The position numbers and the translations under genes were made by a program. The notes beneath the pieces were generated by a model, which was not told where the DNA came from, searched no databases, and saw only the letters and a program-made list of their open reading frames with translations. From an uncultured bacterium (GTDB lineage Bacteria > Bacillota > Clostridia > Oscillospirales > Oscillospiraceae), in assembly GCA_949288405.1 (NCBI GenBank), contig CASEKM010000084.1, forward strand, positions 1-8,947: a stretch of 8,947 nt of DNA, given 5' to 3'. Numbering within the stretch: the stretch's first letter is position 1; each line of letters begins with the position of its first letter. Below are positions 1 through 5,642 of the stretch, in pieces.

Positions 1-488
1 GTGACGAAGTCCACCCCGTCCTGGGCGTGGAGGCGGATCACGTCGATAAAGTCCTGGGCGCTGAGGGTGGCCAGGTCCCGCTGATAGTGGATTACGCTGT
101 CGTACACGGGGACGGTGCCGATCATGGCGGGGCACTCGGCGGTGAGCTTCTGGCGGAAGGGCTGGGTGTTGCCGTGGCTGGACAGGTCCATGATGGCCTC
201 CGCCCCCATGTTTACGGCGGAGAGCACCTTCTGCATCTCCACGTCGTAGTCCTTGCAGTCCCGGGAGACGCCCAGGTTCACGTTAATCTTGGTGCGGAGC
301 ATGGAGCCCACCCCCTCCGGGTCCAGGCAGGTGTGGAGGCGGTTGGCGGGGATGACCACCTTGCCGGAGGCCACCAGGGGCTGCAGCTCCTCCACCGTCA
401 TGCGCTCTTTTTTTGCCACGGTCTTCAGCTCCGGGGTGACGATCCCCCGGCGGGCGGCGTCCATCTGAGTGGTGTAGTTGCGTTCCAT
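1..488 (-). CDS. thiC: Phosphomethylpyrimidine synthase ThiC, N-terminal part (cut by window edge)
   Basis: ThiC is the radical-SAM enzyme that rearranges aminoimidazole ribotide into HMP-phosphate, the pyrimidine half of thiamin, in the cytoplasm. Only the first 162 residues are present, of roughly 430 in the short bacterial form. They start MERNYTTQMDAARRGIVTPE and carry the conserved stretches KINVNLGVSRD (about 85-95) and MGAEAIMDLSSHGNTQPFR (about 112-130), typical of the ThiC barrel. The C-terminal CX2CX4C iron-sulfur motif would lie beyond the left edge and cannot be checked. The ATG at 488 is preceded by AAGGGAG, 8 bases upstream. It is the last visible gene of the minus-strand thiamin operon, 84 bases after tenA. 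I see no terminator or separate riboswitch in that gap, so it is probably co-transcribed. Identification is firm; completeness is unknown. Confidence 0.95.
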   Translation of the reverse strand, partial: MERNYTTQMDAARRGIVTPELKTVAKKERMTVEELQPLVASGKVVIPANRLHTCLDPEGVGSMLRTKINVNLGVSRDCKDYDVEMQKVLSAVNMGAEAIMDLSSHGNTQPFRQKLTAECPAMIGTVPVYDSVIHYQRDLATLSAQDFIDVIRLHAQDGVDFV

Positions 489-572
489 AACAATATCTCC
501 CTTACAATCAGATTTCCGTGGGGTATGGGGCCCGTGCCGGCCGAGGGGCGGGCGCGAGACAACAAAGCGGGT

Positions 573-1268
573 TCAGACCGCGCTCTCTGCCTTTCCGGCG
601 GGCAGATCGGCCCGGGGCTTGGCGCTCATCTCCCAGAAGCGGAGCTCGTGGAGGGAGCAGGCCCGGAAGATCTCCAGGCACGCCTTCTGGCGCTCCGGGC
701 TCAGGCCGGCACAGGCGCGGTCGGTGAAGTCCGACCAGGTGCGGCACACGGCCTCGTACCGGTCTCCGGCGTAGTCCCGGACAAAGGGCCAGTAGGGGGT
801 GTCCCGCACCTGGGGGAAGCGGCGGATGACCTCCCCGAAGATCCAGGCGTAGCTGAGCATGCAGGGCAGGCAGGCCATCATACACTCGGCGGCCCCCGCT
901 CCCTCCCGGGCGGCGGTGAGCATGCAGTCCACATAGGCCCGGTTCTCCGGCCGCAGGGGGAGGGGCTGGATCTCCTCGTCGGTGATGGCGTAGCGCCTCA
1001 GATAGTGCCGGCGGGTGGCGTCCTCGCTCTCATTTACAAAGGATAACAGGGAGTAGTAGGTGCGGATCTCCTCCATGTCGTGGGAGTGGAGCATCCCCCA
1101 GGCGAACACCTTGGAGTACTCCCGCAGATACAGGCTGTCGTCCACGATGTAGCCCTTGAAGCACGCCTCGGGGAGGGTGCCGTGGGCCACTCCCTGGACG
1201 AATTCCGACTCCAGGCATTGCCGCCAGATGGGCATGCTGTCCTGGATGCACTGCTCTAAAAAGGTCAT
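573..1268 (-). CDS. tenA: TenA-family thiaminase II / aminopyrimidine aminohydrolase
   Basis: The 231-residue product matches TenA, which hydrolyses thiamin breakdown products such as aminomethyl-HMP to HMP for salvage, and also cleaves thiamin. Residues line up with the Bacillus subtilis TenA active site as I remember it: D44 and Y47 in IVDDSLYL, C136 and Y140 in CLPCMLSYAWIFG, and E209 in HELRFWEM. The cysteine pair C133/C136 places it with the Cys-containing TenA class. Length is normal (about 220-235). The ATG at 1268 overlaps the stop codon of the upstream transporter gene as ATGA, implying translational coupling, with AGGAAAGGCAGG just upstream. A much longer upstream reading frame exists but runs through the transporter gene and is not used. 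The last 12 residues (PRADLPAGKAESAV region) look like a disordered tail. Pairing with a ThiT-like transporter suggests uptake plus salvage of pyrimidine compounds. Confidence 0.93.
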   Translation of the reverse strand: MTFLEQCIQDSMPIWRQCLESEFVQGVAHGTLPEACFKGYIVDDSLYLREYSKVFAWGMLHSHDMEEIRTYYSLLSFVNESEDATRRHYLRRYAITDEEIQPLPLRPENRAYVDCMLTAAREGAGAAECMMACLPCMLSYAWIFGEVIRRFPQVRDTPYWPFVRDYAGDRYEAVCRTWSDFTDRACAGLSPERQKACLEIFRACSLHELRFWEMSAKPRADLPAGKAESAV

Positions 1269-1876
1269 GCACAAGCACCTGCCTTTCCTACTTTTTTGAA
1301 GAGCGTGACAGGGAGGGCCAGCAGGACCGCCCCGGTGGCGATCCCCTCCGGCACCTTGGAGGTGAGGTGGTAGGTGAGACTGTAGGCCCAGGCCCCCCAG
1401 CCGTCCCAGGCGTTTTGGGAGAAAAATACCACGCCGGAGAGCACGTGCCCGGTGAATTTCAGGAAGACGGCCAGAACTACGCCCAGCAGCAGCTTCTGCT
1501 TTTGGCTGCCGCCGAAGATCCCGGCGTAGCCCAGGCAGGAGAAGCAGACCAGGTGCTCCACAAAGATCTGGGCCCAGTGGACCGGCTGCCAGGTGGGGAT
1601 GAGAAAGAGGGACAGGATGCCGGTGACCCACCCGGTGAGGAAAGCCAGCCGGTAATCATAGACCACCGCCAGTAGCATCAGGGGCAGCATGGAGCCGGCG
1701 GTGATGGTGCTCCCGGTGGGGAGGGGAATGTACAGGGAGGCCAGCACCAGGGTCAGGGCGCAGGTGATGCCCCCCAGAGCCAGGGCGCGGGCATCCAGCC
1801 GCACGCCCCGGCACAGCCAGGCGGTGACGGCCAGATAGCCCACAGTAAAGATCCCGGTGACCACGGGGGAGATCAT
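1265..1876 (-). CDS. ThiT-like ECF transporter substrate-binding (S) component
   Basis: A 203-residue, strongly hydrophobic membrane protein resembling ThiT, the thiamin-binding S component that works with a shared ECF energizing module (EcfA/A'/T, not in this window). The C-terminal half aligns well with Lactococcus ThiT as I recall it: FVEHLV matches FLEYLV, and the segment 144-166 (HVLSGVVFFSQ, AWDGWGA, AYSL) follows it closely. E107, H144 and Y165 match thiamin-contacting residues E84, H125 and Y146, but W133 is F152, N151 is H170 and Y85 is H108. There also seems to be an extra N-terminal membrane segment (residues 3-22) ahead of the usual six. The ATG at 1876 overlaps the thiD stop (ATGA) and has AAGGGGGAG 8 bases upstream, so this start is well supported. 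Family is likely; whether it carries thiamin, HMP or a thiazole is open. Confidence 0.8.
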   Translation of the reverse strand: MISPVVTGIFTVGYLAVTAWLCRGVRLDARALALGGITCALTLVLASLYIPLPTGSTITAGSMLPLMLLAVVYDYRLAFLTGWVTGILSLFLIPTWQPVHWAQIFVEHLVCFSCLGYAGIFGGSQKQKLLLGVVLAVFLKFTGHVLSGVVFFSQNAWDGWGAWAYSLTYHLTSKVPEGIATGAVLLALPVTLFKKVGKAGACA

Positions 1877-2639
1877 AGCACGAACTCCCCCTTCAAATCG
1901 AAGAGGTGGTCCATAGGCCCGCTGCCCGCCCCCAGGTCCAGCATGGCCGCCAGCGCCCCGGACAGATAGGCCTTGGCCCGCTCCACCGCAGTGTCCAGGT
2001 CATAGCCCTTGGCCAGGTTGGAGGCGATGGCGGAGGACAGGGTGCAGCCGGTGCCGTGGGTGTTGGGGTTGTGGATCCGGCGGCCCCGGAACCACTTGCA
2101 GGTCCCGTCCCGCCACAGCAGGTCGTTGGCGTCGTTCAAGTTGTGGCCCCCCTTGCACAGCACGGCGCAGCCGTACCGCTCCCCAATGGCCTGGGCGGCC
2201 CGCTCCATATCGCCGGGATCGGCGATGGAGATGCCGGAGAGGACCTCCGCCTCGGGGATATTGGGGGTGAGGACGGCGGCCAGGGGGAGCAGGTTGGCCT
2301 TCAGGGCCTCCACCGCGTCCTCGGCGATGAGCCGGGAGCCGCTGGTGGCCACCATCACCGGGTCCACCACGATGTTTTTGGCCCCGTACTGCTTCAGCTT
2401 GTCCGCGTGCCGGTCTTCACCGCGTCGGGGAAGATGTCGGTGAAGATGCAGTCCAGTTGATTGGCCAGAAATTCCGGGGTGGACTCTAAGATCCCATAGA
2501 CGCCGGTGGTGTTCTGGGCCGTCAGGGCCGTCACCGCGCTCATGGCATATACGCCGTTGGCGGTCATGGTCTTGATGTCGGCCTGGATCCCGGCGCCTCC
2601 GCTGGAGTCGCTTCCAGCGATCGTCAATGCTGTTTTCAT
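1873..2639 (-). pseudogene. thiD: Hydroxymethylpyrimidine/phosphomethylpyrimidine kinase ThiD, broken by a frameshifting deletion
   Basis: ThiD phosphorylates HMP and HMP-phosphate to HMP-diphosphate. The frame from the ATG at 2639 (SD AGGAG, 9 bases upstream) reads MKTALTIAGSDSSGGAGIQA through DIFPDAVKTG (residue 77), then meets TGA at 2394. From about 2406 a second frame continues ADKLKQYGAKNIVVDPVMV, including the C-terminal GTGCTLSSAIA motif, to the stop at 1873. Intact ThiD proteins have about 12-13 residues between these two pieces (starting GM after VK-x-G and including the substrate-contacting Met). The total of 767 bases is about 34-40 short of an intact gene and out of frame, so a deletion with a change of frame near 2405-2412 is the simplest reading. 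Both halves are otherwise well conserved, so the damage is recent or is an assembly or sequencing error. The downstream gene overlaps its stop by 4 bases. Confidence 0.85.
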
Positions 2640-2702
2640 AAAAATGCTCCTCTCTTTTTCTCCCCAAGTCCTTTCTGCGCTTCCAGGAGAGATTTCCCCC
2701 AT

Positions 2703-2727
2703 GCTCCCGCCCCGCAGGGGCGGGAGC
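2703..2727. repeat. Perfect GC-rich hairpin upstream of thiD
   Basis: GCTCCCGCCCC (2703-2713) pairs perfectly with GGGGCGGGAGC (2717-2727) across a GCA triloop. It lies 64-88 bases upstream of the thiD ATG on the minus strand. No T-run follows on either strand, so it is not a standard terminator. It may be part of the interspersed repeats of this spacer or an mRNA-stabilising stem. Confidence 0.75.
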
Positions 2728-2804
2728 GCATAGAAGAACCGGGATTTTTCAAACGCATTGAAGTTTTGTATTGCGACAGCAGGTGGTGCCCCCAAGCTGC
2801 CGCG

Positions 2805-2861
2805 CCTACTTTTCTTGAAAGAAAAGTAGGCAAAAGAACTTTGTGCGAAACTTCGTTTCGC
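2805..2861. repeat. Interspersed hairpin repeat, family 1, copy 1
   Basis: CCTACTTTTCT (2805-2815) pairs perfectly with AGAAAAGTAGG (2820-2830) over a 4-base loop, followed by CAAAAGAAC. It is followed by a second perfect hairpin, GCGAAAC/GTTTCGC (2845-2861, loop TTC). Positions 2805-2839 match 6907-6941 at 33 of 35 bases. A more diverged copy at 3197-3246 keeps the CCTACTTT/AAAGTAGG stem and the GCGAAACTT tail. Confidence 0.8.
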
Positions 2862-2950
2862 CTCTCTTTGAATTTGAGAGTGCTGTGTGTTTTTTGGGGT
2901 GAATGCTGTCCTTAACTGGAGGGTTGTTTTCTCAGGGAATTTCGCCGCCA

Positions 2951-3012
2951 GCCACTTTAAGCCTTCCCCTTCAAGGGAAGGTGGCATTTGTGAAGCAAAT
3001 GACGGATGAGGA
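2951..3012. repeat. Interspersed double-hairpin repeat, family 2, copy A
   Basis: A first hairpin pairs CCTTCCC (2962-2968) with GGGAAGG (2975-2981); an outer GCCAC/GTGGC pairing (2951-2955 with 2981-2985) can extend it. After TGGC comes a second hairpin, ATTTG/CAAAT (2986-3000, loop TGAAG), and the tail GACGGATGAGGAG. Copy B at 3099-3135 has the same layout with different stem sequences. This layout is familiar to me from intergenic repeats in gut Clostridia. Confidence 0.7.
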
Positions 3013-3072
3013 GAACGGCCTCGACTTCCCATATGCTCTCATAGGACCGTAGGGGAGGGGCTTGCCCCTTCC

Positions 3073-3135
3073 GTCCCCCTTTCAAAAGGGAGACGATTCC
3101 CCTTATCAAGGGGAGATGGCCGAAGGCCGGAGGGG
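3073..3135. repeat. Interspersed double-hairpin repeat, family 2, partial copy plus copy B
   Basis: A partial copy (3073-3094) forms a CCCTTT/AAAGGG stem bracketed by GTC and GAC. Next to it copy B pairs CCCCTT (3099-3104) with AAGGGG (3108-3113), then after ATGGC the short hairpin GGCC-GAA-GGCC (3118-3128) and the tail GGAGGGG. It shares the layout of 2951-3012 (hairpin, TGGC, GAAG-loop hairpin, purine-rich tail), while the stems differ in sequence and remain paired. Confidence 0.65.
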
Positions 3136-3150
3136 ATAGGGGACGTGAAT

Positions 3151-3169
3151 ATGAGCGCGGAGCGCTCAT
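3151..3169. repeat. Perfect 8-bp hairpin
   Basis: ATGAGCGC (3151-3158) pairs perfectly with GCGCTCAT (3162-3169) across the triloop GGA. It sits between the family 2 and family 1 repeats in the spacer downstream of the HAD gene. No terminator tail is visible. Confidence 0.7.
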
Positions 3170-3196
3170 CCTGAGCCGTCCCCCGGTGGCGTTTTG

Positions 3197-3246
3197 CCTA
3201 CTTTGCCGCCACGGGCAAAGTAGGTCGCCGCCGGGGCGGCGAAACT
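3197..3246. repeat. Interspersed hairpin repeat, family 1, diverged copy
   Basis: CCTACTTTGCC (3197-3207) pairs perfectly with GGCAAAGTAGG (3214-3224), then TCGCCGCC (3225-3232) pairs perfectly with GGCGGCGA (3235-3242), ending GCGAAACTT. It begins 15 bases past the stop codon of the HAD gene (downstream on the minus strand). The two stacked stems have no T-run on the minus strand side, but they could still slow or end transcription or protect the upstream mRNA. Confidence 0.7.
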
Positions 3247-3260
3247 TCCCCCCGCAAAAT

Positions 3261-3914
3261 CTATCCCAGTTCTGCCAGAAAATTCACATCGTCCAGCCTG
3301 GGCAGATACCAGTCGCAGATCTCCCGCAGCTCCTCCTGATCCCCCTCCGCCGAGGGGTCGTACACCCCGGCTACCAGGAAGCCCGCCTCCTTGGCGGTGC
3401 GGGCGGCGTGAAGGGCGTCCTCAAAGACCAGGGTGCGCTCCGGCGGGGAGTCCAGGCTTTTGGCGGCGGCAAAATAGAGCTCCGGCCCGCTTTTGGAGCC
3501 ATACTGGAGGGAGCTGAAGGCGAACAGAAAGTGCTGCCACAGCCTCAGGCGGACCATGGCGTCTCGGGCCTGGAAGGCCTCGCTGGCGGTGGCGATGCCG
3601 CAGGGGACGCCCAGGGCGGCCAGCCGCTCCAGCAGTACGTCCGCCCCCGGCTTCATGGGGACCCTGTCCCGGTACTCGTCCGTCACCAGGTCGTTCACCC
3701 CGTCCATCACCTGCTCCGGGGTGCAGGGGAGGGAGAACCGGGCTACCATGTACTCGGAGGCCTCCCGGCGGCCCATCTCCTTGATGTCTTCGGCCAGATC
3801 CTCCGGCGGCTGGCCGCCGAACTGCCTCACCAGGGCCTTGGGGGCCTCGTTCCAAATGTACATGGAGTCGGTCAAAGTGCCGTCCAAGTCAAAAATTGCG
3901 CCTGTCAGCTTCAT
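3261..3914 (-). CDS. HAD-superfamily phosphatase (subfamily IA type), possible thiamin-phosphate phosphatase
   Basis: A 217-residue HAD hydrolase of the beta-phosphoglucomutase-like type with a helical C1 cap (about residues 15-85). All four motifs are present: I, D9-L-D11-G-T13; II, IATAS with S111; III, K141 in YGSKSGPELY; IV, E165-D166 in VFEDA. Nucleophile D9 and general acid/base D11 are intact, so it should be active on a small phosphorylated substrate. Its ATG at 3914 overlaps the thiE stop as ATGA, with AGGAG about 11 bases upstream, so the two are translationally coupled. ThiE makes thiamin monophosphate, and HAD proteins are known to supply the TMP phosphatase step in organisms that then use thiamin pyrophosphokinase instead of ThiL. 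That role here rests on position only. It could equally be a general house-cleaning phosphatase. Confidence 0.85.
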   Translation of the reverse strand: MKLTGAIFDLDGTLTDSMYIWNEAPKALVRQFGGQPPEDLAEDIKEMGRREASEYMVARFSLPCTPEQVMDGVNDLVTDEYRDRVPMKPGADVLLERLAALGVPCGIATASEAFQARDAMVRLRLWQHFLFAFSSLQYGSKSGPELYFAAAKSLDSPPERTLVFEDALHAARTAKEAGFLVAGVYDPSAEGDQEELREICDWYLPRLDDVNFLAELG

Positions 3915-4552
3915 TGGGAAACCATCTCCTGGGTTTTGCGGAGAAGGGTGCGGGCGGCCTGCTGAATGTCCGGCTGGGCGTAGATGGCGGAGACCACCGC
4001 GATGCCGCAGATGCCGCTGCCCACCAGCTGCCCCACATTGTGGGCCCCGATGCCCCCGATGGCCACCACCGGGATGTCCACGGCTTCGCAGATGGCCTTC
4101 AGGGTGTTATAGCTCACCGCGTCGGCGTCGTCCTTGGTGCCGGTGGGGAACACCGCACCCACCCCCAGGTAGTCGGCCCCCGCCGCCTGGGCCTTCAGGG
4201 CCTGCTCCACCGTCTGGGCGGAGACGCCCAGGAGCTTATCCGGGCCGATCTTGGCCCGCACCTGGCCAGCCTCCATGTCGTGCTGGCCCACGTGGACCCC
4301 GTCGGCGTTCACCGCCGCCGCCAGCTCCACGTCGTCGTTGATGAGGAAGGGGACCCCGTACCGGCGGCACAGGGCCTGGAGGTCCAGGGCCTCGCGCCGG
4401 AAGGTCTCCTCGTCCAGATGCTTCTCCCGCAGCTGGACCATGGTGACGCCCCCCTTCAGGGACTCCTCCACCGCCTGGACCAGGGTCTTTTCCCCCAGCC
4501 AGGTCCGGTCGGTGACCGCATACAGGAGCAGGTCCTTCTTATCGCACCTCAT
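3911..4552 (-). CDS. thiE: Thiamin-phosphate synthase ThiE
   Basis: ThiE joins HMP-diphosphate and thiazole-phosphate to form thiamin monophosphate. The 213-residue product has normal length and all signature stretches of the TIM barrel: YAVTD (11-15), VQLREK (39-44; Q40, R42, K44), INDDVELA (71-78), DGVHVGQHD (84-92), GVSAQT (109-114), GAVFPTGTKDDA (132-143; the TxTK phosphate loop) and AIGGI (164-168). The start chosen is the ATG at 4552, giving MRCDKKDLLLYAVTD, a usual ThiE beginning. It lies 14 bases inside thiM, which ends at 4539. The upstream in-frame ATG would add only 10 non-conserved residues. The SD is weak (GGGGCC), consistent with reinitiation by ribosomes finishing thiM. It is coupled downstream to the HAD gene. 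Confidence 0.96.
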   Translation of the reverse strand: MRCDKKDLLLYAVTDRTWLGEKTLVQAVEESLKGGVTMVQLREKHLDEETFRREALDLQALCRRYGVPFLINDDVELAAAVNADGVHVGQHDMEAGQVRAKIGPDKLLGVSAQTVEQALKAQAAGADYLGVGAVFPTGTKDDADAVSYNTLKAICEAVDIPVVAIGGIGAHNVGQLVGSGICGIAVVSAIYAQPDIQQAARTLLRKTQEMVSQ

Positions 4553-5360
4553 ACTTGGCCCCCTTGTCCAGCGCCGCCCCATCCAGGTGATAGATGGCGT
4601 CGATGATCCGGTTGCGGTAGGTGGAGTTGCCGTCAGTGGGCTGCATGTGGCTCCAGCCGATCTCCCCGGCCAGGCCCATGGAGGCCACGGCGGCGGCGGC
4701 GGCCTCCAGGGGCCGGTCCGGGTTGGCTACCACGTAGGCCGCGGTGAGGCCGGAGAGCTGGCAGCCGGTGCCGGTGATCTTCCCCATCTCCGGGCGGCCG
4801 TTGCGGATGACATAGCATGTCTCCCCGTCGGCCACCAGGTCGATGGCCCCGGTGATGGCCACCACCGCCCCGAACCGGGCGGCCACCGCCTTGGCGAAGG
4901 CCACCGAGGCGTCCAGGTTGTCCTCGGTCACCGCGTCGGCCACGTCCGCGTCCACCCCGCGGGTCTTGCCGGAGCCGGCGGCCAGGGTCTTCACCTCGGA
5001 GATGTTGCCCCGGATGACGGCAAACTTCACCTCCTCCAGCAGCTTGAGGGCGGTCTCGGTGCGCAGGGCGCTGGCCCCCGCTCCCACCGGGTCCAGCACC
5101 ACCGGGTGGCCCAGCTGGTTGGCCTTCTTCCCGGCGGCGAACATGGAGGGGATGGTGTTGTGGTTCAGGGTGCCGATGTTGAGGTTCAGCCCCCCGCAGA
5201 TGGAGGTGATATCCTCCACATCCTGGATGTCGTCGGACATGATGGGGCTGCCCCCGCAGGCCAGCAGTACGTTGGCCACGTCGTTGACCGTGACGTAGTT
5301 GGTGATGTTGTGGACCAGGGGAGTGGTTTTCCTCACGTTGTCCAGACAGGTGCCGAGCAT
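4539..5360 (-). CDS. thiM: Hydroxyethylthiazole kinase ThiM
   Basis: ThiM phosphorylates salvaged 4-methyl-5-hydroxyethylthiazole, supplying the thiazole phosphate for ThiE. The 273-residue protein has the ribokinase-like ThiM hallmarks: PLVHNITNYVTVND (14-27), SPIMSDD (38-44), NIGTLN (61-66), VLDPVGAGAS (88-97), IRGNISE (116-122) and the anion-hole and catalytic segment ITGTGCQLSG (195-204, with GTGC at 197-200). The ATG at 5360 is preceded by a perfect AAGGAGG 10 bases upstream. It is the first gene of the operon, directly behind the TPP riboswitch and terminator, so its expression should fall when TPP is plentiful. No thiazole synthesis genes (thiG, thiH, thiS) are seen nearby, so salvage may be the main thiazole source if they are absent elsewhere too. 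Confidence 0.96.
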   Translation of the reverse strand: MLGTCLDNVRKTTPLVHNITNYVTVNDVANVLLACGGSPIMSDDIQDVEDITSICGGLNLNIGTLNHNTIPSMFAAGKKANQLGHPVVLDPVGAGASALRTETALKLLEEVKFAVIRGNISEVKTLAAGSGKTRGVDADVADAVTEDNLDASVAFAKAVAARFGAVVAITGAIDLVADGETCYVIRNGRPEMGKITGTGCQLSGLTAAYVVANPDRPLEAAAAAVASMGLAGEIGWSHMQPTDGNSTYRNRIIDAIYHLDGAALDKGAKYEVR

Positions 5361-5377
5361 AGACAGGTTCCTCCTTC

Positions 5378-5433
5378 AAAATAGAAAAATACCGCGGGGC
5401 TGCCGTCACGAGGAAAGACAGTCCCGCGGTATT
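5378..5433 (-). terminator. Intrinsic terminator of the TPP riboswitch
   Basis: On the minus strand AATACCGCGGGACTG (5433-5419) pairs with CAGCCCCGCGGTATT (5402-5388) with a single A/C mismatch, and is followed by TTTCTATTTT. It lies between the riboswitch aptamer and the thiM ribosome binding site, where ligand-dependent termination would be expected. The loop is about 16 bases. Confidence 0.9.
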
Positions 5434-5449
5434 GTTCGCCGGTTCCATG

Positions 5450-5530
5450 ATCTCCCTACGTTGGCATTACCCAAATCAGGTCACAGGTCGAAGCGCACAG
5501 CTTCCTCTCAGCCCGTTTGCGAGCTCCCTT
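5450..5530 (-). promoter_or_regulatory. TPP riboswitch (THI element) controlling the thiamin operon
   Basis: The minus strand carries the conserved blocks in order: GGGAGC, a 6-bp P3-type stem (AGCTCG/CGGGCT over CAAA), CTGAGAGG, CGACC, TGACCTGATTTGGGTAATGC and CAACGTAGGGA. The CTGAGA and CTGAT...GGTAATGCC...CGTAGGGA blocks are the pyrimidine- and diphosphate-sensing parts of the TPP aptamer. A strong terminator follows, so TPP binding should stop transcription before thiM. This is the only riboswitch in the window and appears to control every gene down to thiC. Confidence 0.95.
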
Positions 5531-5560
5531 TTTCTTGCGCCGCAGTCCGCGGATGGTGAA

Positions 5561-5589
5561 ATTATAGCGCGGAACCGGAGGGATTGCAA
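5561..5589 (-). promoter_or_regulatory. Sigma-A-type promoter of the thiamin operon
   Basis: Minus strand: -35 TTGCAA (5589-5584), 17-base spacer, -10 TATAAT (5566-5561), a perfect -10 at ideal spacing. Transcription would start near 5554, about 24 bases before the riboswitch aptamer. Confidence 0.85.
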
Positions 5590-5642
5590 GGACTTTTTCC
5601 CGCCGGGCGGGGAGGGAGAGAAGAAATTCCCATTTTCCCCCG

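Larger units (their letters stand above)
2640..3260. other. Gene-free, hairpin- and repeat-rich spacer inside the thiamin operon
   Basis: About 620 bases between the HAD gene and thiD with no convincing gene on either strand. Open frames here (for example one extending upstream from thiD) are built from repeat sequence and have no family resemblance that I recognise. The stretch holds at least eight perfect inverted repeats of 5-11 base pairs, described separately. I found no T-rich tail that would make any of them a clear intrinsic terminator for the minus strand, no second TPP riboswitch, and no convincing minus-strand promoter for thiD. The part at 2862-2960 contains only a weak CTCTC/GAGAG hairpin (2862-2880) and otherwise unexplained sequence. 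Confidence 0.8.

Noticed and set aside
27..1046. Long plus-strand open frame of 339 codons opposite thiC and tenA
   Set aside because: It lies antisense to two well-conserved genes, is rich in Gly, Val and His as expected from a GC-rich complementary strand, and matches no family.
2394..2420. Programmed ribosomal frameshift in thiD
   Set aside because: No slippery sequence is visible at the junction, and about 12 conserved residues are absent, so a frameshift alone would not rebuild a normal ThiD.
2930..2935. CTGAGA on the minus strand upstream of thiD as part of a second TPP riboswitch
   Set aside because: The other required blocks (CTGAT, GGTAATGCC, CGTAGGGA) do not follow, so this is a chance hexamer.
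2636..3032. Minus-strand open frames extending upstream of thiD (for example peptides containing FSFKKSRRG)
   Set aside because: They are formed by the interspersed repeats and hairpins and have no start signals; the related peptide LPTFLSRK reappears antisense near 6930 only because the repeat recurs.
2703..3246. CRISPR array
   Set aside because: The repeated units are unevenly spaced, differ in sequence and are hairpin elements with no spacers of constant length and no cas genes nearby.
3186..5384. Several long plus-strand open frames opposite the HAD gene, thiE and thiM
   Set aside because: All are antisense shadows of recognisable genes with low-complexity Arg/Pro/Gly-rich products; long antisense frames are common at this GC content.
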